A DNA stretch of 64,000 bases from Candidatus Zixiibacteriota bacterium. GTDB taxonomy: Bacteria > Zixibacteria > MSB-5A5 > GN15 > FEB-12. The position numbers were made by a program, and so were the translations under genes. The stretch is from assembly GCA_029860345.1 (NCBI GenBank), contig JAOUBJ010000007.1, positions 62,001-126,000 on the forward strand. The letters are read 5' to 3'. The notes below the pieces were generated by a model that saw nothing but the letters and a program-made list of their open reading frames with translations, was not told where the DNA came from and did no database searches. This document shows, piece after piece, positions 38,175 through 48,100 of the stretch (its first letter is position 1; the number at the start of each line of letters is the position of its first letter).

Positions 38175-38203
38175 TTGACGCGCGATGCGATGGACCATAG
38201 ATT
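38175..38203 (+). promoter_or_regulatory. Promoter of the radical-SAM peptide cassette
   Basis: TTGACG (38175-38180), 17-nt spacer, TAGATT (38198-38203). The transcript would have a leader of about 240 nt before the peptide gene. I see no known riboswitch in that leader. Confidence 0.6.
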
Positions 38204-38392
38204 AGCCGTCTAGCAATTGTCACGTCCAGTCGATCTCAAAGCGTTCGGGCGGGAAAAGCCGGACATGTCCAAGTGCAGCAGCAGGGTCCGCATTTTATGG
38301 TGGTAGTTAGAAGCATCTGTTTCACGACGGGAGAAGGCTCGGTTGAATCCGTCTAATACACAGCTAATCAGAATTATATTGACCTAAAAAGA

Positions 38393-38410
38393 CAGGGCCT
38401 TCGGGCCTTG
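38393..38410 (+). promoter_or_regulatory. UUCG-capped hairpin in the leader of the peptide gene
   Basis: Stem 38393-38399 pairs with 38404-38410 (7 bp including one G-U) around the very stable C(UUCG)G tetraloop, about 40 nt upstream of the peptide start. No T-run follows, so it is not a standard terminator; RNA stability or processing is possible. Confidence 0.45.
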
Positions 38411-38450
38411 AGCCTCTAAACCTTTAACCCTACTCACTGGAGGTGAGACA

Positions 38451-38555
38451 ATGATCTATTTGATCGAGCCCACCCCTACAATGCAAAAGGGATGTCCCTT
38501 GAAGGGCTGCACAAACCTGTGCAAGATTAAGCCCTTGTATGGGATAATTGTCTAG
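38451..38555 (+). CDS. Candidate RiPP precursor peptide, 34 aa, C-x4-C-x3-C
   Basis: A 34-residue gene too short for usual gene finders. It has one of the best ribosome-binding sites in the window, GGAGGTGA (38439-38446), four bases before the ATG. The N-terminal third (M-I-Y-L-I-E-P-T-P-T) is hydrophobic and Cys-free and could be a short leader. The C-terminal part holds Cys at 15, 20 and 24 (C-P-L-K-G-C-T-N-L-C), four Lys, and ends in P-L-Y-G-I-I-V. Radical SAM maturases with SPASM domains install thioether or C-C links on such peptides; three of these enzymes and an exporter follow at once. No family I can name matches. Peptide modification, and which residues are changed, are inference; the gene itself is strongly suggested by position and ribosome-binding site. 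Confidence 0.75.
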   Translation: MIYLIEPTPTMQKGCPLKGCTNLCKIKPLYGIIV

Positions 38556-38577
38556 TTTAAGAGGCATTGTGGTTCGG

Positions 38578-38599
38578 TGTGGAGCCATCCGGCTCCACA
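38578..38599 (+). promoter_or_regulatory. Hairpin between precursor and first maturase gene
   Basis: A perfect 9-bp stem (TGTGGAGCC and GGCTCCACA) with an ATCC loop, 22 nt after the peptide stop. There is no T-run. Such a stem could protect or partly terminate the transcript so that the short peptide mRNA outweighs the enzyme mRNA. Confidence 0.6.
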
Positions 38600-38637
38600 T
38601 CGACCAACTATTTCGCGCAGATTACCAGGAGTCCAGT

Positions 38638-39993
38638 ATGCCAAAGCCCTCTCGATACAACCATTTTCAACGTTGGTCTGACGAGCATTACTTAGCCTTC
38701 AACGCCCGTTCGGGAGCGGTGGCATTGATGACGGAAGACAACTACTCCGACTACCTCAAGATCGTTGAACAACTCAAGTCGTCCGGCGAATCGACCTTGT
38801 CCGACGACGGCAAGGAACTGTTGGAGCAACTGAAACATGGTCAATTCATGTGTGCGGACGATTTCGATGAAATACGATCTATGCAGTTTCAGCAGAATAT
38901 GGTCCGCTACGACACTTCGGCTTTAGGATTGGTGATCGCTCCGACTTTGGCCTGCAACATGGCTTGTGAATACTGCTACGAACCTTCCAAGCAGGATCGT
39001 ATGGCGGCTTCGGTTGTCGAGAGTATCATCAAGTGCGTCGAGTCTCAGGCTGAGGGAATCAGGCATCTCGATATAACCTGGTACGGCGGCGAGCCGCTTC
39101 TGGCCATGGATGTCATTGAAGACCTTACGGAGACCTTCCTTGATCTGGCCCAGGAGCACAAGTTTGAGTATACCGCTTCGATGATCAGTAATGGGTACCT
39201 TCTCACCAAGAAGAACGTCGACCGGTTGGTGGAACTGAAGGTTCGAACGGTGCAAGTGACGATTGACGGGCCGTCCCGGTTCCACAACAAGAAGCGCCCG
39301 CTCAAGAACGGCCAGGACAGTTTTGAAACTATACTGGGAAATATCGACTATGCATCATCGCGTATAGGGATCGGCGTCCGAGTCAATGTAGACCAGAGTT
39401 TTTCGACAGAAATCGTGGCTGAACTGTTGGAAGAACTCAAGGCGCGAGACATGCAGCGGAAAGTGGGTATTTACTTTGGCCAACTCGAACCTTCCACAAG
39501 TGTCTGCGCCAATATAGCTGAGTCGTGCTACGGAGCGATCAGCTTTGCCGGTGCGGAAACCGAGTACTACCGGCTTCTGCTGGAGAACGGTTTCCGTGTT
39601 GAGAAACTGCCCTCCCCGATGGCCGTCTTCTGCATGGCCCAGGGGGTCAACGGATTCGTCGTCGATCCCAAGGGTAATATCTGTCGGTGCTGGAACTACA
39701 TCGGGGACGAACAACGGAGCATGGGTCACATATCGGATGAGATCAAGTATGACCACCCCAATTTCATTCAACTGTTCGACGTTAATCCGTTCGAGCTTGC
39801 CGAGTGTCGGGACTGTTCGGTCCTGCCGGTTTGTATGGGTGGTTGTCCGGATAGACGAACGTCGCCCGACGCAGGGAAAGACGAGATGTGTGAAAGTTGG
39901 AAATTCAATTTGGAGCCTATGTTGGAGACGATCGCGGCCTCCTGCATGCGCGCCAGGCAACAAGCCGAAACCGAGAAGGAGATGCAATCGTGA
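38638..39993 (+). CDS. Radical SAM/SPASM peptide maturase
   Basis: A 451-aa enzyme. N-terminal about 90 residues resemble the peptide-recognition-like region of SPASM maturases (Y-L-A-F-N-A-R-S-G-A-V-A-L). The radical SAM core has C106, C110 and C113 in C-N-M-A-C-E-Y-C-Y-E-P, with the G-G-E-P motif (W-Y-G-G-E-P-L) for SAM binding. The C-terminal SPASM domain, which binds extra 4Fe-4S clusters, includes C-R-C-W-N, C-R-D-C-S-V-L-P-V-C-M-G-G-C-P and a final C-E-S-W-K. This is the usual layout of thioether-forming or anaerobic sulfatase-type maturases. A longer frame opens at 38548, but ATG 38638 follows AGGAG at 6 nt. It overlaps the next gene by four bases. Substrate is most likely the 34-aa peptide upstream. 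Confidence 0.88.
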   Translation: MPKPSRYNHFQRWSDEHYLAFNARSGAVALMTEDNYSDYLKIVEQLKSSGESTLSDDGKELLEQLKHGQFMCADDFDEIRSMQFQQNMVRYDTSALGLVIAPTLACNMACEYCYEPSKQDRMAASVVESIIKCVESQAEGIRHLDITWYGGEPLLAMDVIEDLTETFLDLAQEHKFEYTASMISNGYLLTKKNVDRLVELKVRTVQVTIDGPSRFHNKKRPLKNGQDSFETILGNIDYASSRIGIGVRVNVDQSFSTEIVAELLEELKARDMQRKVGIYFGQLEPSTSVCANIAESCYGAISFAGAETEYYRLLLENGFRVEKLPSPMAVFCMAQGVNGFVVDPKGNICRCWNYIGDEQRSMGHISDEIKYDHPNFIQLFDVNPFELAECRDCSVLPVCMGGCPDRRTSPDAGKDEMCESWKFNLEPMLETIAASCMRARQQAETEKEMQS

Positions 39994-41069
39994 GCGAGTT
40001 TAAATGCTATCCCCAAGTTGTCGTATGGGAGGTAACCTGGGCGTGCAATATGCGGTGCATTCACTGCGGCACTTCGGCCGGTAAGCAAAGAGCGGATGAG
40101 CTCAGCACCGACGAAGCGCTGGCTTTGATAGATGAACTCAAGGAATTGGGCACCGATTCCATCACCATTTCCGGCGGTGAGCCGATGTTGCGCAAAGACT
40201 GGCGTGAACTGGCCAGGCACATCAAAGAGAGCGGCATCAAGCCATATATCATAACAAACGGCTTTTCCGTCACGCCTGAGGTGGTTCAGGAAATGAAGGA
40301 TATCGGCTTTACCAACATCGGTGTCAGTCTCGACGGCACCGACCCGACCCATAACTACATCCGCCAGAACCCCAAGAGCTTCGACCAGGTCATCAACACC
40401 ATGAACCTGCTGCACAAAGAGGGTCTGCGTTTTTGCGCCATCACTCAGGTGTCGAACATAAACCTGAAGGAACTGGATGCGATACGAGAGATACTTGTCG
40501 AGGCCCATTGCCCGGCCTGGCGCATCCAGATGACCACGCCCACGGGTCGGATGCCGAAGGATATGGTACTCTCTATGGAGAACTATCCCAAGCTGGTTGA
40601 TAAGATTCTCGAATTCCAGAAAATGGACGGGATTGCCATCGATGTCGGTGAGAACATCGGGTATTTCGGCTGCAAGGGAACCGAGCTGCTTGACGGCGAA
40701 GCCTACTTCGGTTGTTATGCCGGAACGCGGGTGGCCGGTATCGAATCCAACGGTGATATCAAGGGCTGTCTCTCAATGCCTGAAGAGTTCGTCGAGGGCA
40801 ACATCCGCAACGGCGGGTTTGCCAAAGTCTGGAATAAAATGGACGGCTTCAAATACAATCGATGTTTCACTCGCGAGTCGGCCGATGGCGCCTGTCGCGA
40901 ATGCGACTACCTGCCTTTATGCCGAGGCGGTTGTACCACGACCTCGTGGTCGGCGTCCGGCAAACGGGCCGATAATCCGTTTTGCATGTTGCAGGTAGAG
41001 GCCAAACAAGGTATCGTGCCGCCTAAGCATGAAGGCATCGACCAGTTGCTGGAGCAATTTCGGGAGTAG
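39990..41069 (+). CDS. Second radical SAM/SPASM enzyme, PqqE/NirJ-like
   Basis: A 359-aa enzyme without the N-terminal extension of the preceding one. The radical SAM Cys triad is C19, C23 and C26 (T-W-A-C-N-M-R-C-I-H-C), followed by I-S-G-G-E-P. The C-terminal SPASM-type cluster includes C-Y-A-G, G-C-L-S-M-P, C-R-E-C-D-Y-L-P-L-C-R-G-G-C and a last F-C-M-L. The overall form is PqqE/NirJ/AhbD-like, a group that acts on peptides or tetrapyrroles; here a peptide is more likely because of the genes next to it. GTG 39990 overlaps the upstream stop (GTGA) with AAGGAG before it; a longer frame from 39897 is not needed. Confidence 0.87.
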   Translation: MSEFKCYPQVVVWEVTWACNMRCIHCGTSAGKQRADELSTDEALALIDELKELGTDSITISGGEPMLRKDWRELARHIKESGIKPYIITNGFSVTPEVVQEMKDIGFTNIGVSLDGTDPTHNYIRQNPKSFDQVINTMNLLHKEGLRFCAITQVSNINLKELDAIREILVEAHCPAWRIQMTTPTGRMPKDMVLSMENYPKLVDKILEFQKMDGIAIDVGENIGYFGCKGTELLDGEAYFGCYAGTRVAGIESNGDIKGCLSMPEEFVEGNIRNGGFAKVWNKMDGFKYNRCFTRESADGACRECDYLPLCRGGCTTTSWSASGKRADNPFCMLQVEAKQGIVPPKHEGIDQLLEQFRE

Positions 41070-41088
41070 GCGGGAGATCGGCAACGGA

Positions 41089-42516
41089 GTGAGCAATGAA
41101 TCCAAAATACTCTTGGCCTATCCCTCCTGTTTTCGGTATTCGGAGCAGGTAGACAGTCTCGACATCAAGACATCTCTGTTGTGGCTGGCGTCATATCTAA
41201 AACAGTTTCATCCGGTGGAGTATGTCGATTATGAGCTTAAGATCGGTCGTCCGGCCAGCCAGACGCAGATTCGCCGATTCGAACGAATAGTCCGAAATGA
41301 TCTGTCATCGCGCGACTTCGATATCCTCGGTATCTCCTGCTGGACTTCATTGTCTTACCAGTCTTCGCTTGCCGTGGCACGAATCTGCCGGGAACTGTAT
41401 CCCGACAAACTGATAGTGGTCGGCGGCTACCACCCGACAGCGTTGCCCAACGAGTTTATTACCGAGGACAAGTTGTTTGACTATGTGGTCTGCGGGGAAG
41501 GGGAACACGCTCTGGTTGATATCGCGCGTCGCTTGGCCGACACCGGACGTCCCGCCAAGACGGAGATTATTCAGGGACCGCCGCTGAAACTCGAAGAGTT
41601 TGTTCCCTACAATTGGGACCTGGTGGAGCCGATTGTCAGGCAGCACGCCGTGAACGGGGTGGACTGTTTGTACATCTTTCTCGCCCGCGGTTGTCCCTTT
41701 CGGTGCAGCTTCTGTATGGAGCCTCTGAAAGATGCTAACTGGCGGGCGCTGTCGCCGGCTGAGGCGGTCGCGCAGATCATGGCGGCCGCTCGTCGCTTCG
41801 AGATTCGTTCGGTCGGGATAGCCGATGCCTGCTTTGGTGTTCGTCCCGCCTGGCGGCATGAGTTTCTGAACCGCATGGTCGAAGAGCAGCCGCCCTTTTG
41901 GGTGATCTTCGAGACACGCCCGGAGTATATCACCGAGGAGGACATAAGGCTATTGACTCATCTGAAAGCAGAGGTGCAGTTCGGCGTTGAAAGCGGGTCG
42001 CCCAGCATGCTCCGGCTGATGCACAAGAGTCGCGCACCGGAGAAGTTTCTGGGTGCTTTTGTACGGGCCAGCCGGGAACTGTCCAGTCACGGCATTGTCC
42101 ACCGGGGCAATCTGCTTTTCAACCATCCGGGCGAAACACGCGACACGCTTGATGAAACATTCGCATTCATTGACAGCTGTCTGGCACCCGAACATTCATC
42201 TCTCATGTGGGTGCCCCATACCTACATGCACTTCCCGGGATGCGAAGTTTACGACCATCGTGAATCCTTTGAAAACAAGTACGGCACCCGCTTTGATGCA
42301 GGTGACTGGTGGCTCGGTGACAGCGACCAGTATCAGGCCAGCATGGCGCTGGTACCGTCTGCAAGCCTGGACGGCGAAAACAGAGAACTCTGTTGGCGAA
42401 TGATGGAGCCGCGTATGGAGAAGATGAAACAGATCCTTACACCTCAAGCCTTCAGATTTGCCGCTAACAAATACTACCCCTATTGGCAGGATGACTACCG
42501 CTATCAAAACGTTTAA
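41089..42516 (+). CDS. B12-binding-type radical SAM enzyme
   Basis: A 475-aa enzyme. The N-terminal Rossmann-like region (about 60-150, with I-S-C-W-T-S-L and V-G-G-Y-H-P-T-A-L-P) is the B12-binding fold seen in class B radical SAM proteins; the typical D-x-H-x-x-G for base-off cobalamin is not present, as in many of the class. The radical SAM Cys are C202, C206 and C209 (R-G-C-P-F-R-C-S-F-C). Such enzymes methylate unactivated carbons or perform other modifications on peptides, lipids or sugars. GTG 41089 is the preferred start, 19 nt after the previous stop; Shine-Dalgarno weak (GGGAG at 12 nt). It overlaps the exporter gene by 26 bases. Confidence 0.85.
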   Translation: MSNESKILLAYPSCFRYSEQVDSLDIKTSLLWLASYLKQFHPVEYVDYELKIGRPASQTQIRRFERIVRNDLSSRDFDILGISCWTSLSYQSSLAVARICRELYPDKLIVVGGYHPTALPNEFITEDKLFDYVVCGEGEHALVDIARRLADTGRPAKTEIIQGPPLKLEEFVPYNWDLVEPIVRQHAVNGVDCLYIFLARGCPFRCSFCMEPLKDANWRALSPAEAVAQIMAAARRFEIRSVGIADACFGVRPAWRHEFLNRMVEEQPPFWVIFETRPEYITEEDIRLLTHLKAEVQFGVESGSPSMLRLMHKSRAPEKFLGAFVRASRELSSHGIVHRGNLLFNHPGETRDTLDETFAFIDSCLAPEHSSLMWVPHTYMHFPGCEVYDHRESFENKYGTRFDAGDWWLGDSDQYQASMALVPSASLDGENRELCWRMMEPRMEKMKQILTPQAFRFAANKYYPYWQDDYRYQNV

Positions 42517-44242
42517 GCGGCTGTGGCGTTACCTGCGCCCGTACTGGCAGTTGGAACTGTTGACGTTTATAACTATGGTTCTGATTACCGGGGTAACTCT
42601 GGCCGTCCCGTTGTCCATACAATACATGATCGATGATCTGATCCCCGCCCTCAGTGCCGCCGAACAATTCGAACTGAAGCCGATCGTGTTGTTTGGTCTC
42701 GTCCTGGTGGCCATATACTTTTTCAACGTGCTTTTCACCTGGATACGTGACTATCTCATCGGCCGAATCTCGGCAGGCATCGTGCGCGACGTTCGTTCCG
42801 ATCTGTTCTATCATCTTGAACAGGTATCTCTGCGCTTTCACCATCGGAACTCGGTGGGCGAACTGATGTCACGCGTATTGTCGGACGTCGACCGAATTCA
42901 GGAACTCATGACCTCGGTACTGTTAATGTTCCTGGCCAACGTTCTCATGCTGGCAGCCATTCTGATATACCTGCTTCAGGTCAACTGGGTGCTGACTCTT
43001 ATTGCGTTGATTCCCGTGCCGTTGACGATACTACTGTCTCACTCCTTCGGACGCCGTATGCACCGGTTGATCCACGAATATCAACAGTCTTTCGCCAGAC
43101 TGTCGGCCCGGCTCCAGGAAGCCTTGTCGTCACTCACCACCGTAATCGCTTTCGGTCAGGAGAAACGAGAGAGGGCGCGGGTCGACAAAGAGTCTAACCG
43201 ATTGGGCGGGTGGATTATCAGATCAAGCGTTACCGCCTCGCTGTCGTCCAACCTCATTCACTTCGTGAACATGCTGGGACCGATAGTCGTGCTGGCCTGG
43301 GGCACCTATCTTGTGGCCGGTGGCAGCGTCAAGCTCGGCGCTCTCATCGCTTTCTATCTGTTACTCACCTACCTGTACCAGCCCGTTCAGGATTTGGCTT
43401 CGATCAATGTCGAGATTCAGTCGGCATTGGCCTCGGTCTATCGGATATTCGAGTATCTGGACCTGGAACCGGCGGTGGTCGAAGACAGTAGCCCGATCTG
43501 TCCCAAACAGGTGCACGGCCAGGTGGAGTTCAACGAAGTACGATTCTGGTATGAGGAAGACGGATTCGTGTTGGATATCGAACGACTCAATGTCCAGCCG
43601 GGTGAGACAGTTGCCGTGGTGGGTCCGTCCGGCGCCGGTAAGACAAGCCTTATCAACCTGCTGTTAAGGTTCTTCGACCCGCAGAAAGGCAGCGTTCTCA
43701 TCGACGGCATCGATATAAAACGACTGGGCTTGCACAAGCTCCGGGGATCGATCGGGCTGGTCGAGCAATCACCGGTTTTGTTCAAGAGCACGATCTTCGA
43801 AAACATAGCCTACGCCAACTCGGGTGCCACCGCCGAGCAGGTACAGAATGCTGCGCGCGTAGCCAATATTGCAGACTTCGTCGACGCATTGGACAATGGA
43901 TACCAGACCGAGGTGGGTGAACGCGGCGTTACCATGTCGGGTGGTGAGCGCCAACGCATCTGTCTGGCCCGGGCGCTGTTGAAGGACCCACCGATTCTTA
44001 TTCTGGACGAAGCTACCTCGGCCCTTGATTCCACGTCCGAACAGTTGATCCAGCAGTCTCTGCGAAGTGTGTTGACCGACAAGACGGCGATCATTATTGC
44101 TCATCGATTGGCCACGGTACAGTTTGCCGACCGGATATTGGTGATGGAGAACGGACGGATCGCTGCTTCGGGCACGCATGATCAACTGATGACCGATTCG
44201 GATACTTATCGGGAGCTCGCCGCCAACCAGATGATCTCGTGA
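42491..44242 (+). CDS. ABC exporter, fused membrane and ATPase domains
   Basis: A 583-aa half-transporter. Six transmembrane helices (about 22-300) are followed by an ATPase domain with Walker A G-P-S-G-A-G-K-T (about residue 377), signature M-S-G-G-E-R-Q-R, Walker B I-L-I-L-D-E-A-T and H-loop A-H-R. It works as a homodimer and exports lipids, drugs or peptides. It lacks an N-terminal C39 peptidase, so leader removal from the peptide (if any) would need another protease. ATG 42491 overlaps the B12-type enzyme gene, placing it in the cassette as the probable export or immunity step. An in-frame start at 42458 would add 11 residues. Confidence 0.9.
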   Translation: MTTAIKTFKRLWRYLRPYWQLELLTFITMVLITGVTLAVPLSIQYMIDDLIPALSAAEQFELKPIVLFGLVLVAIYFFNVLFTWIRDYLIGRISAGIVRDVRSDLFYHLEQVSLRFHHRNSVGELMSRVLSDVDRIQELMTSVLLMFLANVLMLAAILIYLLQVNWVLTLIALIPVPLTILLSHSFGRRMHRLIHEYQQSFARLSARLQEALSSLTTVIAFGQEKRERARVDKESNRLGGWIIRSSVTASLSSNLIHFVNMLGPIVVLAWGTYLVAGGSVKLGALIAFYLLLTYLYQPVQDLASINVEIQSALASVYRIFEYLDLEPAVVEDSSPICPKQVHGQVEFNEVRFWYEEDGFVLDIERLNVQPGETVAVVGPSGAGKTSLINLLLRFFDPQKGSVLIDGIDIKRLGLHKLRGSIGLVEQSPVLFKSTIFENIAYANSGATAEQVQNAARVANIADFVDALDNGYQTEVGERGVTMSGGERQRICLARALLKDPPILILDEATSALDSTSEQLIQQSLRSVLTDKTAIIIAHRLATVQFADRILVMENGRIAASGTHDQLMTDSDTYRELAANQMIS

Positions 44243-44720
44243 CAGGTGTCAAGCCCGTTAGGGGCGCGACCCGTGAGAGCCGTCGCGCGGGGTCGCACGA
44301 CGGCACCATAAGGTACGCACCGTTCGACTGCGCTCAGGGTGACAGTGTATGAGATTGCCGCGTCGTCCCGCGTGGCGCGGAACTCCTCGCAATGACTGGT
44401 GATGGGCTTTTTCGATGTGGTCTTGCAGTTTTGACATGCGGCAGATGTGGACATCTGCCGAGCACAGGAGTCCACAAAGATACGCACCCTTCGACTGCGC
44501 TCAGGGTGACAGGCAAGCCTGTTTTTTCGCGCTTCGCGCGTTGTCAGGACCGCGAAGGGTACTGACCTACAAGATGAGATCGCCGCGTCGTCCTTCTGCG
44601 ATGGGTGGCCGTCTCAAACCTTGTTTGGGACGGGAGTCGATATGCGAAAAGTCACCCCCAAAGACGCTCTGAGGGTGCCACCCGACGAGAGCAGGATTGT
44701 GAGCCACGTCAATCAAATAA
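44243..44720. repeat. Repeat-rich intergenic region after the peptide cassette
   Basis: No credible gene in 44243-44908. It has two copies of the widely dispersed motif TTCGACTGCGCTCAGGGTGA (about 44323 and 44490), a GTCAGGACC...GACCTAC relative near 44545, and a paired element (about 44605-44690) with GGTGGCCGTCTCAAACC and GAGGGTGCCACC ends like the one at 21.66 kb. None of them has a T-run, but they may end the cassette transcript. Confidence 0.6.
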
Positions 44721-44908
44721 GTGGTCAAAAAAAGTACCAATCTAAACTGGATCGGCAGGGACTTCTTTGGGGACTCGCGATTGCGTCAACCGCCAATCGG
44801 GCAACGATTTAGAGCTCTTAGGTTCAAGCGAAAAGTTGACCCGGTTATTGGATGGGCTGAAGAACCTGAAGACACCCGTAATATGGCGCCGCTCAGCCCA
44901 CTTTCCCC

Positions 44909-44936
44909 TTGACAAAAAGCGGTGGGTAGGTATCTT
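44909..44936 (+). promoter_or_regulatory. Promoter of the giant repeat protein gene
   Basis: Perfect TTGACA (44909-44914), 16-nt spacer, TATCTT (44931-44936). The leader of about 180 nt before ATG 45124 shows no clear structure. Confidence 0.55.
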
Positions 44937-45123
44937 GCTGCGTGGTGAGTTAGGTAATCTGATTGCTTTACTCCATTGACTCCTTACTCACTTGAGATAG
45001 GTTAGAAACCGACCGGACATTTCGAAAAGGACGAACCGGACGGTGTCACAATGTCATCTGAGATTACACAGCTTCGATAACTCGAACCGGCCATGTGCAG
45101 CCGGAATTAATAGTGAGGACACT

Positions 45124-48100
45124 ATGTTAGGTAGATCACTCTCACCCACTCGGGGTAAGGACTCAGCAGTAATTGGACTAAGGTGGTCCATTATTTATAG
45201 CCTGGTCGGGCTGTTGGTTTTCTTCGGCGCTTCTGCTTTCGCCGCCGAGGTTGCAACCGACGCCCCCAACTACCTGATCGGCACCACGGTCGATATCGAC
45301 GGCTCCGCCTTTGGTCCCGATGAGTTTGTGACCGTTCAGGTTACCGAGTTGGACGGTACGCCGATAGCCGGCGCCAGTGGTATGCCCTGGTCGGTGTCAA
45401 GCGACGCTCTGGGAGGTTTTGTCACTACCTGGCTGGTGGATTATCAGGGAACAAGCAGCGAATTGCTGCTTACGGCGACCGGACAGGAGTCAGGCGCCAC
45501 GGCTTCTACCACCTTTGTGGCCGGCAGCACAAATCTTGACCAGTTGCAGAACGGCACCACCACTACCGCTCCCAAATGGGCCAACGGCAATATCAACTCC
45601 TCCAACTCCTGTTACAGCGAGGGGCGGGTGGTACCCTATCGGGCCTTTATTACGGCCGACACCGGTTCGCACTTTTTCACTATTGAGATGGAGTGGACCA
45701 AGGCAAACGTTCACGCCTTTGATTATCTGGGCAGTTACGATTTTAGCGAGGACTCAGCAATCACGCTAGCCGGCGGCCCATGCGGCGATTCCGGTACGAC
45801 AGCGCCCGCCGATTGTGTCGCCCCCACTGACTCACTGGTGTTTCCGGACCCGGACACAGTCTCGAATTATTCCGGCTCGATTCCGGGAGATTTCTATCCG
45901 AGCACCTATGAGTATAATGACACTCACTACCTTATGGCCTACAACGCGATTATCGACTCGGTCGGTAAGTACTACTTCGGCGGCACCGCCTCCGATCGCA
46001 CCTGGTCGGTCGAAGTATACTACACACAAGTTGATACCGGAACGGTCGGTTTCTACTGGGGTGGTAATCTGTCTCAGGGTGACACGACTCATTGGGGCGT
46101 AGGCAATGGCTCGGCTTCGGTCGCCGGGGCGCCATACCACATGCGAATGAAAGATTTTGATGGCGGCGGTGGAGCCAACCAGGATCGCAGTATCCAAAAC
46201 GGCACGATTTGTCTGCCGCCCGAAGGCGAGATTGTGATTGATGCCGATTCGCTTTGCAACGATCTCGATTCCACTTACACCGCATCTGATACCTCCGGCG
46301 GCGGTGCCTGGCTGTGGTCTGTCACCAATGGCACTATCGTGGGAGACAGTACGCTCAGTTCGGTCGACTTCACGGTCGATCCGGGAGCAACTTCGGTTAC
46401 TGTCCATCTGAATGTTTGTAATACGACCGGTGGCTGTCCGGGTGACTTTTGTTGTGCCGATTTGGAGGTGACGCTTCCGACCAAGAGTTGCTGCATTCCG
46501 CCGGTAGTCAGTTGTCCGTCGGATGATACTCTGTTCGTCTGTGACCTGTCTCCAATCTGTGTGGACGGGTTTACAAGCAGTGACGATGACGGAGACCTTG
46601 CCAATTGCACCGTATCTCTTGGGACTCTCAATGGAACAGAAGTCTGTTTCACGCCGGTTGAAGGCGCCAATACTATTACCTACATCTGCACAGATTCCTG
46701 CGACCTGGCCGATACATGCGAAACTACGATTTACGTGGTACTCAACAGTGCGCCCAACACTCCGACCTGTCCTGCGGGCGTTGACTTGGTGCTCTGTGAC
46801 CTGACCGACTCGATTTGTGTCGACGGTTTTAGCTGCAACGGTGATCCTGACGGCAATTTTGATTATAGCTATGCTACCGGCGGAGTGCTTAACGGCGGCA
46901 CCGTCTGTCTCCTGCCGGTTGAAGGTGCTAACGTCATTACCTACATCTGTGTCGACAGTTGTGGAGATTCCTCATATTGTCAGACAACTGTTAACGTGAC
47001 GCTCGACACCACCGGTCCCGAAGTAACATGCCCGGCCAACATCTCGGTAGTGCAGTGTGATCTTACCGATATCTGTATCGACGGTTTCAGCAGTGTCGGT
47101 TCGGTTAGTTGCTCGGTGGACCTTGGTACTCTGACCGGCAGCCAAGTCTGTTTCACGCCGGTTGAGGGTGACAATGTCATTACATACACCTGTGTTGACA
47201 GTTGCGGCAACGAGTCCAGTTGTCAGACGACGGTGAACGTGACGCTCGACACCACCGGTCCGGAAGTAACATGCCCGGCCAATGTCTCGGTGGTGCAGTG
47301 CGATCTTACCGATATCTGTATCGACGGTTTCAGCAGTGTTGGTTCGGTTAGTTGCTCGGTGGACCTTGGTACTCTGACCGGCAGCCAAGTTTGTTTCACG
47401 CCGGTTGAGGGTGACAATGTCATTACATACACCTGTGTTGACAGTTGCGGCAACGAGTCCAGTTGTCAGACGACGGTGAACGTGACGCTCGACACCACCG
47501 GTCCGGAAGTAACATGTCCGGCTAATGTCTCGGTGGTTCAGTGTGATCTTACCGATATCTGTATCGACGGTTTCAGCAGTGTTGGTTCGGCCAGTTGCTC
47601 GGTGGACCTGGGTACTTTGACCGGCAGCCAAGTCTGTTTCACGCCGGTCGAGGGTGACAATGTCATTACATACACCTGTGTTGACAGTTGCGGCAACGAG
47701 TCCAGTTGTCAGACGACGGTGAACGTGACGCTCGACACTACCGGTCCGGAAGTAACATGTCCGGCCAATGTCTCGGTGGTGCAGTGTGATCTTACCGATA
47801 TCTGTATCGACGGTTTCAGCAGTGTCGGTTCGGCCAGTTGCTCGGTGGACCTGGGTACTTTGACCGGCACTGAAGTCTGTTTCACGCCGGTTGAGGGTGA
47901 CAATGTTATCACATACACCTGCGTTGACAGTTGCGGCAACGAGTCCAGTTGTCAGACGACGGTGAATGTGACGCTCGACACCACCGGTCCGGAAGTAACC
48001 TGTCCGGCCAATGTCTCGGTGGTGCAGTGCGATCTTACCGATATCTGTATCGACGGTTTCAGCAGTGTCGGTTCGGCCAGTTGCTCGGTGGACCTGGGTA

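Noticed and set aside
38204-38450. Cobalamin or other riboswitch in the leader of the peptide cassette
   Set aside because: A B12-type enzyme made this worth looking for. A GGGAAAA stretch is present near 38252 but the conserved GCCACTG and B12-box segments are not.
44621-44979. Small plus-strand frames just before the giant protein gene
   Set aside because: They lie in dispersed repeats and the promoter region, with no ribosome-binding sites or hydrophobic or conserved features.
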